64,000 nucleotides of DNA from Kaustia mangrovi (GTDB lineage Bacteria; Pseudomonadota; Alphaproteobacteria; Rhizobiales; Im1), in NCBI RefSeq assembly GCF_015482775.1, contig NZ_CP058214.1, positions 2,532,501 through 2,596,500 of the forward strand, read 5' to 3'. The position numbers were made by a program, and so were the translations under genes. The notes beneath the pieces are model-generated. The model ran no database searches. It worked only from the letters and a program-made list of their open reading frames with translations, and was not told the DNA's origin. Positions 1 through 8,808 of the stretch are shown here, in pieces (positions within the stretch are counted from its first letter, which is position 1; each line of letters begins with the position of its first letter).

Positions 1-899
1 GGGGCGTGGCCGCCGCGCGCCTCGTTCTGCGCGGCCGTGCCGCCGCCGCCCGTGCCCCATTCGCCTGCGAGCTCGCGCAGGGCCGCGATCCGGTTTTCCG
101 TATCGGGATGGGTGGAGAACAGATTGTCCATGCGCTGGCCGGAGAGCGGGTTGATGATGAACATATGCGCGGTCGCCGGATTGGCTTCCGCCTGGGGGTT
201 TTCCACGCGGTGGGCGGCGCCGGCGATCTTGTTCAGGGCGGAGGCGAGCGCCATGGGATTGCCGCAGATCTCCGCGCCGCCGCGGTCTGCGGCATATTCG
301 CGGGTGCGGCTGATGGCCATCTGTACCAGCATGGCGGCGAGCGGGGCAAGGATCGCCATGGCGATCACGCCGACGATCCCCAGCGGATTGTCGCGCTCGC
401 GCATGCCGCCGAAGAACAGGCCGAAATTGGCGAGCATGGAGATCGCACCCGCAAGCGTCGCGGTGATCGTCATGGTGAGCGTGTCGCGATGCTTCACATG
501 GGCGAGCTCATGGGCCATCACGCCGGCGATCTCGTCCCGGCTCAGCATGCCGAGCAGGCCCGTCGTGGCCGCGACGGCGGCATTCTCCGGGTTGCGGCCG
601 GTCGCGAAGGCGTTGGGCTGGGCGTTCTCGATGACATAGACGCGCGGCATGGGAAGTCCGGCGCGCTCGGAGAGCTCGCGCACGAGACCGTAGAAATCGG
701 GCGCGCTGGCCTCGTCCACCTCGCGCGCGCCATACATGCGCAGGACCATCTTGTCCGCGTTCCAGTACGCGAAGGCGTTCATGCCCAGCGCCACGACGAG
801 CGCGATGACGAGGCCGGCCTGGCCCGCGAGCAGGAAGCCGACGCCCAGGAACAGGGCGGTCATGCCGGCCAATAGAATGGCTGTCTTCAGGTAGTTCAT
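1..899 (-). CDS. htpX: Zinc metalloprotease HtpX (3' end beyond window)
   Basis: This is a membrane-bound M48 metallopeptidase that degrades damaged inner-membrane proteins alongside FtsH. Reading the minus strand from ATG at 899 gives a protein beginning [19 protein letters not shown]. It has two N-terminal membrane segments, the zinc-binding HELAH motif ([11 protein letters not shown]), two further hydrophobic segments, and the third zinc ligand region [17 protein letters not shown]. The [13 protein letters not shown] signature of HtpX lies near the visible C-terminus. The gene runs off the left edge with no stop codon seen, so its last few residues are missing. The next gene starts about 130 bp away in the opposite direction. 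Confidence 0.95.
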   Translation of the reverse strand, partial: MNYLKTAILLAGMTALFLGVGFLLAGQAGLVIALVVALGMNAFAYWNADKMVLRMYGAREVDEASAPDFYGLVRELSERAGLPMPRVYVIENAQPNAFATGRNPENAAVAATTGLLGMLSRDEIAGVMAHELAHVKHRDTLTMTITATLAGAISMLANFGLFFGGMRERDNPLGIVGVIAMAILAPLAAMLVQMAISRTREYAADRGGAEICGNPMALASALNKIAGAAHRVENPQAEANPATAHMFIINPLSGQRMDNLFSTHPDTENRIAALRELAGEWGTGGGGTAAQNEARGGHA

Positions 900-1027
900 G
901 GACCCAGGGATCCTCCGGGCTTGTCCGACATCCAGATCGTGTGCGGTCCGGCTTGAATGCCACATGTCCGCGACCGTATATGTTGGTGGACCATTGCGAA
1001 ACGACAAGCGCGGGAGCAGAGCGAACC

Positions 1028-1261
1028 ATGAGTGCCGACAGGACAGGGCATGGCGACGGCGCAAAGGCCGGAAACCGGGGCGAGGGCGCGAACGACAATC
1101 TGCCGCCCGCCGCGCGCCGCGCCCTTGAGGAGGCGGCCGCCCGCCGCGCCGAAATCGACGCGCGCGCGACCGCACGCCCGAAGGAGATCAACGGCGCGGA
1201 CGGTCCGGAGCCGACCCGTTACGGGGACTGGGAGAAGAAGGGCCTGACAAGCGACTTCTGA
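1028..1261 (+). CDS. DUF1674 / SDHAF4-like protein
   Basis: A 77-residue protein ending in [19 protein letters not shown], the hallmark of DUF1674 (Pfam PF07896), homologous to mitochondrial succinate dehydrogenase assembly factor 4. That factor binds flavinylated SdhA and helps it join the SDH complex. The N-terminal half is charged, alanine-rich and probably disordered. I chose ATG 1028 over the longer in-frame ATG at 941 because the extension is low in complexity and unlike the family, and a GGGAGCAGAG stretch lies just upstream of 1028. Its position next to divergent htpX is a common alphaproteobacterial arrangement. Succinate dehydrogenase genes are not in this window. Confidence 0.85.
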   Translation: MSADRTGHGDGAKAGNRGEGANDNLPPAARRALEEAAARRAEIDARATARPKEINGADGPEPTRYGDWEKKGLTSDF

Positions 1262-1397
1262 ACCGGGACCGCCACGGCCTGCGGCGTCTTGCGTCGTCTT
1301 GGCGCTTGGCGCGGCCGACCGTGCCTGCTAGCTAGGGCGCTCACGCCGGCCCATTGCCGGAACAGTCGAGACCGGATCATACCAACGACGCCCGGCA

Positions 1398-1979
1398 ATG
1401 CTCAGACGGCTCTATGACTGGACCCTGTCGCTCGCCCGCCGTCCCGGCGCGACCCGGGCGCTTGCCGCGATCTCCTTTGCGGAAAGCTCGTTCTTCCCCG
1501 TTCCGCCGGATGTCCTGCTGATCCCGATGGTGCTGGCCGAGCGCACCAAGGCGTGGCTCTACGGCACGGTGACGACGGTGGCCTCGGTGCTCGGCGGCCT
1601 GTTCGGCTACGCCATCGGCTACTTCCTGCTCGACACGATCGGCCGTCCGATCATCGACTTCTACGGCTATACGGAAGAGTTCCACAAATTCGCCGGCCTC
1701 TACAACGAATACGGCGCCTGGATCGTGTTCGCGGCGGGCCTCACGCCGCTGCCCTACAAGGTGGTGACCATCGCCAGCGGGGTGACCATGCTCAACCTGC
1801 CGGCCTTCATGCTGGCGAGCGTGGCGAGCCGGGGCCTGCGCTTCTACGCGGTGGCGGCGCTCCTCTACTGGTTCGGGCCGCCGATCCGCGACCTGATGGA
1901 CCGCTATCTGAACTGGGTGTTCTGGGGCTTCGTTGCGCTGGCGGTCGGCGGCTTCGTCGTGCTGCCCTATTTGTGGTGA
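1398..1979 (+). CDS. YqaA-family (DedA-like, VTT domain) membrane protein
   Basis: A 193-residue integral membrane protein of the YqaA/DedA (SNARE-associated) superfamily. The conserved N-terminal part FAESSFFPVPPDVLLIPMV (about residues 28-46) and the central AGLTPLPYKVVTIASG motif are diagnostic. They correspond to the re-entrant loop and arginine/proline motif region of VTT-domain proteins, some of which translocate polyprenyl or phospholipids. The exact substrate of YqaA is unknown. The stop codon lies 19 bp before dsbB, so the two genes are probably co-transcribed. Confidence 0.88.
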   Translation: MLRRLYDWTLSLARRPGATRALAAISFAESSFFPVPPDVLLIPMVLAERTKAWLYGTVTTVASVLGGLFGYAIGYFLLDTIGRPIIDFYGYTEEFHKFAGLYNEYGAWIVFAAGLTPLPYKVVTIASGVTMLNLPAFMLASVASRGLRFYAVAALLYWFGPPIRDLMDRYLNWVFWGFVALAVGGFVVLPYLW

Positions 1980-1998
1980 CGGAAAACGGGGAACCATC

Positions 1999-2496
1999 AT
2001 GGCCATGACGCGCACGACCGCAGCAGCCATCGTCCTTTTCGCCGTGAGCACGGCGACGATCCTCGGCGCCTGGGCCTTCGAGATCCTCGGCGGCTATGCG
2101 CCCTGCCCGCTCTGTCTCACCGAGCGCTGGCCCTATTATGCGGTCGTCGCGCTCGGCTTCGTCCTGGTCGTCGCGGCAATGGCCTCCGCCCATGAGCGCT
2201 GGATCCGCGCGGGACTTGCCATATGCGGCGCGATCATGCTGGCGAGCGCCGCACTCGGCGGCTATCACGCCGGTGTCGAATGGGGCTGGTGGCCGGGCCC
2301 GCAGACCTGCGCCGGCGGCGGCGGCTTTTCCGGCGGCGGCGTGCTGCCCGATCTCGACAATGCCCGCGTGGTCGCCTGCGACGAGGCCGCATGGCGGCTC
2401 TTCGGCCTGTCCTTTGCCGGCTACAACGCCGTGATCTCGCTCTGCCTCGCCATCGTCGCCTTCTGCGGCGCGATCAGGCCGCGCAGGACCGTTTGA
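1999..2496 (+). CDS. dsbB: Disulfide bond formation protein B (DsbB family)
   Basis: An inner-membrane quinone reductase that reoxidises DsbA-type thiol oxidases in the periplasm. The 165-residue product shows four membrane segments and both catalytic cysteine pairs: C36-P-L-C39 in the first periplasmic loop and C104/C127 in the second. Escherichia coli DsbB has C41/C44 and C104/C130. The second loop carries an unusual glycine-rich stretch (CAGGGGFSGGG). I chose ATG 1999 because it follows a purine-rich GGAAAACGGGGA and starts just before the first membrane helix. The longer frame from 1933 overlaps the upstream gene. Confidence 0.9.
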   Translation: MAMTRTTAAAIVLFAVSTATILGAWAFEILGGYAPCPLCLTERWPYYAVVALGFVLVVAAMASAHERWIRAGLAICGAIMLASAALGGYHAGVEWGWWPGPQTCAGGGGFSGGGVLPDLDNARVVACDEAAWRLFGLSFAGYNAVISLCLAIVAFCGAIRPRRTV

Positions 2497-2535
2497 TCCG
2501 GGCCCTGCCCCCGGCTTGGTTGGAGGCCGAGGCCG

Positions 2536-3096
2536 TCACGGCTGAAGCTCGGTATCCCAGTAGAGATAGTCGAGCCAGCTTTCGTGGAGATAGTTCGGCG
2601 GGAACAGCCGGCCGTTGCTGTGGAGCTCGTAGACGGTCGGCCGGTCCGGCGTGCGCGAGGGGTGCATCTTGGCGACGTCCGGCATCTTGCCGCCCTTCCT
2701 CAGATTGCAGGGCGCGCAGGCCGTGACGACGTTCTCCCATGTGGTCTGGCCTCCCCTGGAGCGGGGGATGAGATGGTCGAAGGTCAGCTCCTCGCGGGTT
2801 CCGCAATACTGGCAGGTGAACCGGTCGCGCAGGAAGACGTTGAACCGCGTGAAGGCCGGGTAGCGCGCCGGCTTCACATAGGACTTGAGCGCGACGACGC
2901 TCGGCAGCCGGAACTCGAAGCTCGGGCTGCGCACCGCGCGGTCATATTGCGAGACGATGTTCACGCGGTCGAGGAAGACCGCCTTGATCGCGTCCTGCCA
3001 GCTCCACAGGGACAGCGGATAATAGCTCAGGGGCCGGTAATCCGCATTGAGAACCAGCGCAGGACAGCTCTCGGGTGATATGGCCAGGCCGTTCAC
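2536..3096 (-). CDS. HNH endonuclease family protein
   Basis: A 186-residue HNH nuclease of a type common in alphaproteobacterial chromosomes. The zinc-ribbon/HNH core is CQYCGTREELTFDHLIPRSR, followed by GGQTTWENVVTACAPCNLRKGGK, with paired CxxC cysteines and the DH plus N residues of the active site. The start is GTG at 3096, preceded by AAGGAGAG on the minus strand. The open frame extends far upstream, but that extension lies over the opposite reading of the next gene and is not credible. Its biological role is not established. The lack of a methylase or toxin neighbour argues against a restriction or toxin function. Confidence 0.85.
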   Translation of the reverse strand: MNGLAISPESCPALVLNADYRPLSYYPLSLWSWQDAIKAVFLDRVNIVSQYDRAVRSPSFEFRLPSVVALKSYVKPARYPAFTRFNVFLRDRFTCQYCGTREELTFDHLIPRSRGGQTTWENVVTACAPCNLRKGGKMPDVAKMHPSRTPDRPTVYELHSNGRLFPPNYLHESWLDYLYWDTELQP

Positions 3097-3257
3097 CGTG
3101 TCCTCTCCTTGACGGATGCCCGGGCCGTCGGACCCTTCATCCCGCCTTCTTCCGCCAGCCTGAATCAGCCGCCGCGGATAGACACGTACTATATATGGTG
3201 TGACAGCCTTGTGAAAGATGGCTGTGAGGACGGCAGGCCGTCCCGAAACGCCTGACG

Positions 3258-3929
3258 TCAGGGGCGCCCGGCGGGCACGGCGAACACCTCGCCGAGGAAC
3301 TGGCCGCCAAGCGCAAGGCCGTCCGGTGCGATACCGTGGCCGACGCCATGGGAGACATGCCACTGGACGGGAACCTCGGCGCGGCCGAGCGTCTGGGCGG
3401 CGATCTGAAGGGCGGCGACGGGGATGACCTCGTCGCGGTCGCCATGGACGAGGAGCACCGGCGGGCGGGCCGCGATCTCCGCATCGAGGTGCTCGGGGCC
3501 GGCCAGCGCCCCCGAATAGCCGAGAATGCCGGCGGCGGGCCTGGCACGGCGCAGACCCACATGCAGGCTCATCATGGTGCCCTGGCTGAAACCGACCAGC
3601 GCCAGCCGGCTGTCGTCGAGGCCGTGACGGTCGAGCTCGGCGTCGATGAAGGCGTCGAGCGCCGGCGCGGCATGCCGCACACCCGCCCAGTACTCGTCCG
3701 GATCGAGGCGCGTGAGCGCGAACCACTGCCGGCCCATCGGAGCCATGCCACAGGGCTCCGGCGCATGCGGGCTGACAAAGGCGGCGTCCGGCAGGAGGTG
3801 CTGCCATTCGCGGCCGAGCCCGATGAGATCGTTGCCGTCGGCACCGTAGCCGTGGAGGAAGATGACGAGCTGGCGGGCGGGGCCGCCCGAGGCGGGCGCC
3901 AGGCGGGGGCCGTCGAGGGTCTCGGTCAT
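3258..3929 (-). CDS. Alpha/beta hydrolase, carboxylesterase/phospholipase family
   Basis: A 223-residue serine hydrolase of the carboxylesterase/acyl-protein-thioesterase family (COG0400). The sequence shows the oxyanion-hole segment IFLHGYGADGND, the nucleophile elbow GFSQGT, and catalytic Asp (LLVHGDRDEVIP) and His (SHGVGHG) segments in the expected order. The start ATG at 3929 overlaps the stop of the upstream glycosylase gene by four bases (ATGA), so translation of the pair is likely coupled. The substrate is not predictable. Family members hydrolyse short acyl or phospholipid esters in the cytoplasm. Confidence 0.88.
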   Translation of the reverse strand: MTETLDGPRLAPASGGPARQLVIFLHGYGADGNDLIGLGREWQHLLPDAAFVSPHAPEPCGMAPMGRQWFALTRLDPDEYWAGVRHAAPALDAFIDAELDRHGLDDSRLALVGFSQGTMMSLHVGLRRARPAAGILGYSGALAGPEHLDAEIAARPPVLLVHGDRDEVIPVAALQIAAQTLGRAEVPVQWHVSHGVGHGIAPDGLALGGQFLGEVFAVPAGRP

Positions 3930-4576
3930 ATCGGGTCGGGGATCCTGTTCCGGTTGGAGGGAAGGGTGCGGTAATAGGCCCAGATCAGCCGGGCGGCGAC
4001 GGCGCGCCATGGCCGCCAGGGCATGCCGAGCGCCTGCATTCGCCTGGCGTCCGGTCTCGTGTCAAGGCCGAAGGCGGCCGCCGTCGCCGTCTGGAGCGCG
4101 AGGTCGCCCGCGGGCCAGGCGTCGCGCCGGCCGAGGCAGGCAAGCAGATAGACGTCCGCCGTCCACGGCCCGATGCCCTTGATCGCGGTGAGGGCGGCAT
4201 GGACCTCCTCGTCCGCCATCGCGCCGAGCCGGTCAAGGTCGAGCGTGCCGTCGAGCACGGCCCGGGTGAGGCTCCGGATCGTGCGGATCTTCGGGCGCGA
4301 CAGCCCCGCCGCCTGGAGGCGGGTATCGTCGAGCCCGTCGAGATGGCCGGGCTCGAGCGGCGAGAGGCTCTCCTCCATGCGCGCCCAGATGGCGGCGGCG
4401 CTGGCGGTGGAGACCTGCTGGCCGGTCACGATGTTGAGGAGACCGCGATAGCCGCCGTCGCGGCGGCGCAGCGGCGGCATGCCCGTCTCGCGCATCATGG
4501 CGGCAAAGCGCGGCTCGCGCCGGGCCAGCGCCTCGATGCCCTTCTGCAGATCGTCCAGCGTGTCGATGGTGGTCAT
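3926..4576 (-). CDS. DNA-3-methyladenine glycosylase II (AlkA-like, HhH-GPD)
   Basis: A base-excision repair glycosylase that removes alkylated purines. The 216-residue protein carries the helix-hairpin-helix AIKGIGPWTA at about residues 131-140 and the catalytic aspartate at D158 (AWPAGDLAL). This is the hallmark arrangement of the HhH-GPD superfamily. LLNIVTGQQVS near residue 50 matches the AlkA/MAG N-terminal helix. It lacks the N-terminal Ada-like domain of Escherichia coli AlkA, as do many short homologues. It is divergent from gluQ, sharing a 57-bp AT-rich spacer, and is coupled downstream to a hydrolase. Confidence 0.88.
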   Translation of the reverse strand: MTTIDTLDDLQKGIEALARREPRFAAMMRETGMPPLRRRDGGYRGLLNIVTGQQVSTASAAAIWARMEESLSPLEPGHLDGLDDTRLQAAGLSRPKIRTIRSLTRAVLDGTLDLDRLGAMADEEVHAALTAIKGIGPWTADVYLLACLGRRDAWPAGDLALQTATAAAFGLDTRPDARRMQALGMPWRPWRAVAARLIWAYYRTLPSNRNRIPDPI

Positions 4577-4633
4577 GCTATGAATCCCGGCCCATATATA
4601 TCTATCATCGCCATGTGACCGTGGGTACCGCCG

Positions 4634-5530
4634 ATGAACCGTGTTCCCCGCTTCCGTTTCGCGCCGAGCCCGAATGGCGAGCTGCATCTCGGCCATGCCT
4701 ATTCCGCCCTGTTCACGGCAGAGGCCGCGCGCGAGGCGGAGGGCCGCTTCATCCTGCGCGTGGAGGATATCGACTTCCTGCGCTGCCGCGCCGCGCTGGT
4801 GGACCGCATGCTGGAGGACCTCGCCTGGCTGGGCCTGAGCTCTCAGGAGCCCGTCCGGTACCAGTCGAAGACCATGGGCGCCTACCGCACGGCCCTGTCG
4901 CGGCTCAGTGCGCTCGGCCTCCTCTATCCATGCTTCGCGACCCGGCAGGAGATCCGCGAGGCGGTCGGCGACGATCCGGGCCACCCCCGCGATCCCGAAG
5001 GGATGCCGATCTATCCGGGTCTCCACAAGCATATGGCCCCCCATGAGCGCCAGCGGCTGATGGACGAAGGCAGACCCTACGCCCTGCGGCTCGACATGGA
5101 GCGCGCGATCGCCATGGCCGAGCGCAAGGCCGGCGGCCCGATAACCTTCCGCGAATACGGCACCGGCCCGGCCGGGGAGGAGGGCGAGCTGCCCGTAAAT
5201 CCCGCGCGCTGGGGCGACGTGGTGCTCGGCCGCAAGGATATCGGCGTCAGCTACCATATCGCCGTGGTGGTCGACGATGCCGCGCAGGCCATCACCCATG
5301 TGACCCGCGGCCAGGACCTGTTTCATGCCACAGACATCCACCGGCTGCTCCAGGTGCTGCTCGACCTGCCGGAACCCGTCTACCGCCATCACGAGCTGAT
5401 CGGCGACGAGACGGGCCGCAAGCTGTCGAAGAGCGCTGGCGACCGCAGCCTGCGCGCCCTGCGCGAGGCCGGCGTGACGGCCGAGGAAATCCGCGAGCTC
5501 CTGGGCTTCGCCCGGCAGACGGTCCGCTGA
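4634..5530 (+). CDS. gluQ: Glutamyl-Q tRNA(Asp) synthetase
   Basis: GluQ (YadB) attaches glutamate to the queuosine base at the wobble position of tRNA-Asp. The 298-residue product is a truncated class I glutamyl-tRNA synthetase. It has the catalytic domain with HLGH at residues 18-21 (HIGH motif) and KLSKS near residue 265 (KMSKS motif), but stops without the anticodon-binding domain. That absence separates GluQ from GltX. The spacer upstream is AT-rich (TATATATCTATCAT) and probably holds divergent promoters for this gene and the glycosylase. Confidence 0.93.
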   Translation: MNRVPRFRFAPSPNGELHLGHAYSALFTAEAAREAEGRFILRVEDIDFLRCRAALVDRMLEDLAWLGLSSQEPVRYQSKTMGAYRTALSRLSALGLLYPCFATRQEIREAVGDDPGHPRDPEGMPIYPGLHKHMAPHERQRLMDEGRPYALRLDMERAIAMAERKAGGPITFREYGTGPAGEEGELPVNPARWGDVVLGRKDIGVSYHIAVVVDDAAQAITHVTRGQDLFHATDIHRLLQVLLDLPEPVYRHHELIGDETGRKLSKSAGDRSLRALREAGVTAEEIRELLGFARQTVR

Positions 5531-5704
5531 CCCGACCCGCGACAGCCGTCGCTCGGGGAACGGTTTCCCGGCCCCCCCCGCCACTCCTGCGAGACAAGGC
5601 CGGCGCCGGACTGTCGCGCCATCGCCGACGAGTTGCTTGTTGACGGCCAAACGCGCCTGCTTATGATCGCGGGCGGTCGCCGGGGGACAGTCCGGCGTAC
5701 GGTT

Positions 5705-5791
5705 GCGGGCGTGGCGGAATCGGTAGACGCGCTGGACTCAAAATCCAGTTCTGGTGACAGAGTGTGGGTTCGACTCCCACCGCCCGCACCA
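5705..5791 (+). tRNA. tRNA-Leu (anticodon CAA)
   Basis: An 87-nt class II tRNA with acceptor stem GCGGGCG/CGCCCGC, the D-loop segment AATCGGTAGAC, and anticodon stem-loop CTGGACTCAAAATCCAG with CAA at 5739-5741. A long variable arm follows, then the T-arm GTGGGTTCGACTCCCAC and an encoded CCA end at 5789-5791. It reads UUG leucine codons. The 174-bp gap before it holds nothing else I can support. A GNAT gene starts 20 bp after the CCA and may be transcribed from the same promoter. Confidence 0.97.
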
Positions 5792-5811
5792 GCCTCGAGG
5801 AGGCAAGCCCC

Positions 5812-6258
5812 ATGGCCAGCATGCGGATCGCGGAAGCCGGCGACGTCGCCGCCATCGAAACCGTCGCGCGCGACGCCTATTCCCTCTATCTCGACCGGAT
5901 GGACCGGCCTCCGGGCCCGATGCTCGCCGACTATGCGGGACAGGTGAACGACGGGCTCGTCCATGTGCTCGAAAGCGAGGGCGCCATCGCGGGCTTTGCG
6001 GTGATCGAACCGCGTAGCGACCATCTCTTCCTGGAGAATGTCGCCGTCGCGCCCGGATGGCAGGGCCGGGGCTTCGGGCGCCGCCTCGTCGGGTTCGTCG
6101 AGGAGGAGGCACGCCGGCGGGACCTGTCCGCCATCGCGCTCTATACCAACGAGGTCATGGTGGAGAATCTGGCGCTCTACGCCCATCTGGGCTTCGAGGT
6201 CACCCACCGCGCCGTGGAGGACGGCTATCGCCGGATCTATATGAGGAAGGATTTGTGA
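5812..6258 (+). CDS. GNAT family N-acetyltransferase
   Basis: A 148-residue single-domain acetyltransferase. The acetyl-CoA pyrophosphate-binding segment is VAVAPGWQGRGFGRRLVGF (motif A, Q/RxxGxG/A), followed by the motif B region NEVMVENLALYAHLGFE. I chose ATG 5812 because a strong GAGGAGG lies 9-10 bp upstream. The in-frame extension to 5764 runs into the tRNA. The acceptor substrate cannot be inferred. The gene sits directly behind tRNA-Leu. Confidence 0.88.
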   Translation: MASMRIAEAGDVAAIETVARDAYSLYLDRMDRPPGPMLADYAGQVNDGLVHVLESEGAIAGFAVIEPRSDHLFLENVAVAPGWQGRGFGRRLVGFVEEEARRRDLSAIALYTNEVMVENLALYAHLGFEVTHRAVEDGYRRIYMRKDL

Positions 6259-6334
6259 TCGCCCGCCGGTTGCCGGGCCTGTGCGATCTATCGTTCGTTT
6301 TTTTCGATTGATTTAACAGTTATTATTCGTTGGA

Positions 6335-7450
6335 TTGATTGAATGGCCTGCCGCATCCTCGCTGATATTCATCGCAGCAAGCAGACCGGCGGGCCCACAC
6401 TTGTCACACGCGAACCAATCGACCCGGACGATCGGCCGGCCCGGCAGGGCGGCCGGACATGTCGCAACCCTGTGGCCCGGCCTCGCGCTCGCCACCGCCA
6501 TCACGCTCGCCGCCTTCGGCCTGCGCTACATGCCGGGGCTCGCGATATTCAGCCCGCTGATCCTCGCGATCATCGTGGCGGTGCTCTTCAACAATGTCGT
6601 GGGCACGCCGGAGCGGGCGCGCCCCGGCATCGCCTGGGCCATGCGCCCGGTCCTCAGGGCCGGCATCGTGCTTCTGGGCCTCCAGCTCACCGTGCAGCAA
6701 ATCCTGTCCGTGGGCGTCACGGGGCTCGCCATCGTCGCGACGGGGCTTCTCGGCACCTTCCTGTTCACGATCTGGGCGGGCCGCCTCCTCAAGGTCGATG
6801 CGGGGCTGACGGAGCTCATCGCGGCGGGCACCTCGATCTGCGGGGCCTCCGCCGTGATCGCCACCAACACCGTGACGCGCGCCCATGACGAGGATGTCGC
6901 CTATGCGGTGGCCTGCGTCACGGCCTTCGGCTCGCTCGCCATGTTCCTCTACCCGGTCCTCCAGGGCCCGCTCGGCCTCGACGCACCGGCCTACGGCCTG
7001 TGGGCGGGGGCGTCGATCCACGAGGTCGCCCAGGTCGTGGCCGCCTCCTTCCAGGGCGGCCAGGCGGCGGGCGATGTGGGCACCATCTCCAAGCTCGCCC
7101 GGGTCGTGCTTCTGGGGCCCATGGTCATCGCGCTCGGGCTGATCGCGGTGCGCCGCGGCCGGGCCGACGGCGCGAGCGCGCACCAGCCGAGCGCGCCCAT
7201 TCCGTGGTTCGTCTTCGGCTTTCTGGGCCTCATCGTGCTCAACAGCGTCGTTACGATCCCGGAAAGCGTGAAGACGGCCGGGGCCACCGTCACGCCCTTC
7301 CTGCTGTCGGTCGGGCTTGCCGGCATGGGACTGTCGATGCATATCGGCAATCTCAGGGCCAAGGGGCTGCGGCCCCTCCTGCTCGGAACGCTGTCCTGGC
7401 TCTTCATCGCCGGCACGACCCTCTTGCTGATCACGCTCCTCGGGGCGTAG
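6335..7450 (+). CDS. YeiH family putative sulfate/sulfite exporter
   Basis: A roughly ten-helix membrane protein of the YeiH/UPF0324 family (annotated as putative sulfate exporter). Characteristic segments are LRAGIVLLGLQLTVQQI, AAGTSICGASAVIA and WAGASIHEVAQVVAA. The N-terminus is unclear. The frame opens with TTG at 6335, in an AT-rich, promoter-like stretch without a ribosome site, and a second TTG lies at 6401. No ATG or GTG precedes the first helix. Comparison with the Escherichia coli YeiH N-terminus favours the shorter form. A LysR gene follows 10 bp downstream in the same direction, matching the yeiH-yeiE pairing of enterobacteria. Confidence 0.85.
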   Translation: MIEWPAASSLIFIAASRPAGPHLSHANQSTRTIGRPGRAAGHVATLWPGLALATAITLAAFGLRYMPGLAIFSPLILAIIVAVLFNNVVGTPERARPGIAWAMRPVLRAGIVLLGLQLTVQQILSVGVTGLAIVATGLLGTFLFTIWAGRLLKVDAGLTELIAAGTSICGASAVIATNTVTRAHDEDVAYAVACVTAFGSLAMFLYPVLQGPLGLDAPAYGLWAGASIHEVAQVVAASFQGGQAAGDVGTISKLARVVLLGPMVIALGLIAVRRGRADGASAHQPSAPIPWFVFGFLGLIVLNSVVTIPESVKTAGATVTPFLLSVGLAGMGLSMHIGNLRAKGLRPLLLGTLSWLFIAGTTLLLITLLGA

Positions 7451-7460
7451 ATCATGCTTC

Positions 7461-8366
7461 ATGACACTTGAGCAGCTGCGCATCTTCGTCGCCGTCGCCG
7501 AACGCGAACACATGACCCGCGCGGCGGAGGCCCTGGGCCTGACCCAGTCGACCGTCTCCGCGGCCGTCTCGGCCATCGAGGCGCGTTTCGCCGTGCCGCT
7601 GTTCGACCGGGTGGGCCGGCATATCGAGCTCACCGCCGCCGGCCGCGCCTTCCTCGTGGAGGCGCGCGCCGTGCTCGCCCGCGCGGCCGCCGCCGAACGC
7701 GTCCTGCAGGACCTTTCCGACCTCGAGGCCGGCACGGTCGCCATCCGCGCGAGCCAGACCATCGCCAGCTACTGGCTGCCCGCCGTTCTGGTCGCCTTCC
7801 GCCGCGAGCACCCCAAGCTGGAGATCGAGCTTGCCATCGGCAACACCGCGCAGGTCGCCGACGCCGTTCTCAATGGCGAGGTCGAGCTCGGCTTCGTGGA
7901 GGGCCAGGTCGACCAGACCATGCTGAAGGCGGAGGCCGTGGCGCGCGACCGGCTGGTGCTGGTGGTCGGCGCCAGCCATCCCTGGGCCCGGCGAGGCGCC
8001 GTCCCGATCACCGACCTGACGGCCATGGACTGGGTGCTGCGCGAGCGCGGCTCGGGCACGCGCTCGGAATTCGAGGCGGCGCTGCGCCAGGCGGGCATCG
8101 ATCCGCGCCGCCTCAATGTGGCGCTGGAGCTGCCCTCCAACGAGGCGGTGCGCGCCGCCGTGGAGGCGGGCGCCGGCGCGACGGTGATCTCGGAACGCGT
8201 GGCGCGCGCCGGCATCGGGTCCGGCACGCTCCACCGCGTGGACATCACCCTGCCCTATCGCCGCTTCTACGCGCTCACCCATCGCGAGCGCTACCGCAGC
8301 AAGGCGGTCGACACCCTGATCTCCGCCGCGCTCGACCATGCCGGGGAGACCGGCGAGGGCGCATGA
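7461..8366 (+). CDS. LysR family transcriptional regulator, YeiE-like
   Basis: A 301-residue LysR regulator. The winged helix-turn-helix is at the N-terminus (MTLEQLRIFVAVAEREHMTR through LTQSTVSAAVSAIEARF), and a type 2 periplasmic-binding effector domain spans about residues 90-295. Its partnership with a YeiH transporter points to YeiE, which in enterobacteria is reported to sense sulfite. CysB-type regulators are the nearest alternative. It lies downstream of and colinear with yeiH rather than divergent from it, so autoregulation would act through the promoter before 6335. Confidence 0.88.
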   Translation: MTLEQLRIFVAVAEREHMTRAAEALGLTQSTVSAAVSAIEARFAVPLFDRVGRHIELTAAGRAFLVEARAVLARAAAAERVLQDLSDLEAGTVAIRASQTIASYWLPAVLVAFRREHPKLEIELAIGNTAQVADAVLNGEVELGFVEGQVDQTMLKAEAVARDRLVLVVGASHPWARRGAVPITDLTAMDWVLRERGSGTRSEFEAALRQAGIDPRRLNVALELPSNEAVRAAVEAGAGATVISERVARAGIGSGTLHRVDITLPYRRFYALTHRERYRSKAVDTLISAALDHAGETGEGA

Positions 8367-8379
8367 TGCGCGCGCCGCC

Positions 8380-8808
8380 TCAGCGGGGCAGCTTCATGCC
8401 GCCATCGGCGAGGATCTCGAAATCGGGGTTCCAGGCGACCTCCCAGAGATGGCCGTCCGGGTCGGCGAAATAGCCCGAATACCCGCCCCAGAAGACCTGC
8501 TCGGCCGGTTTCACGATACGCCCGCCGGCCGCCTCGGCCTCCCGGAGGCGCTCGTCCACCTCCCCGCGCGAGCGGGTGTTGTAGGCGAGCGCAATGCCGG
8601 AGAAGCCGGACCCCTCCGCCGGCACGCCCGCATCCTCCGCGAGCGCCTCGCGGCCGAACAGGCCGAGCACCATTCCCGGCAACTGGAAGAACGCCACCCC
8701 GCCCTCCCCGTCGATGGCCGAGGCGGTCCAGCCCAGCGCCTCGTAGAAGGCGCGCGCCCGCGCCACATCCGCAACCCCCAGCGTGACAAGGCTCAGCCTC
8801 TGCTCCAT
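8380..8808 (-). CDS. VOC family protein (glyoxalase/bleomycin-resistance fold)
   Basis: A 142-residue vicinal-oxygen-chelate protein with two beta-alpha-beta-beta-beta repeats. It begins VTLGVADVARARAFYEALGW and ends with GYFADPDGHLWEVAWNP, the standard family ends. The E in LWEVAW is a usual metal ligand. The first repeat lacks an obvious histidine ligand, so catalytic activity is uncertain. It converges on the LysR gene with a 13-bp gap. No substrate can be assigned. Confidence 0.85.
   Translation of the reverse strand: MEQRLSLVTLGVADVARARAFYEALGWTASAIDGEGGVAFFQLPGMVLGLFGREALAEDAGVPAEGSGFSGIALAYNTRSRGEVDERLREAEAAGGRIVKPAEQVFWGGYSGYFADPDGHLWEVAWNPDFEILADGGMKLPR

Noticed and set aside
2536-3807. 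423-codon minus-strand frame suggesting a long fusion with the HNH nuclease
   Set aside because: The N-terminal part is an antisense-frame reading of the hydrolase gene. A GTG with AAGGAGAG gives the normal 186-residue family member.
3926-5650. 574-codon minus-strand frame suggesting a large protein ending in AlkA
   Set aside because: The upstream part is the antisense of gluQ. The glycosylase starts at 4576.
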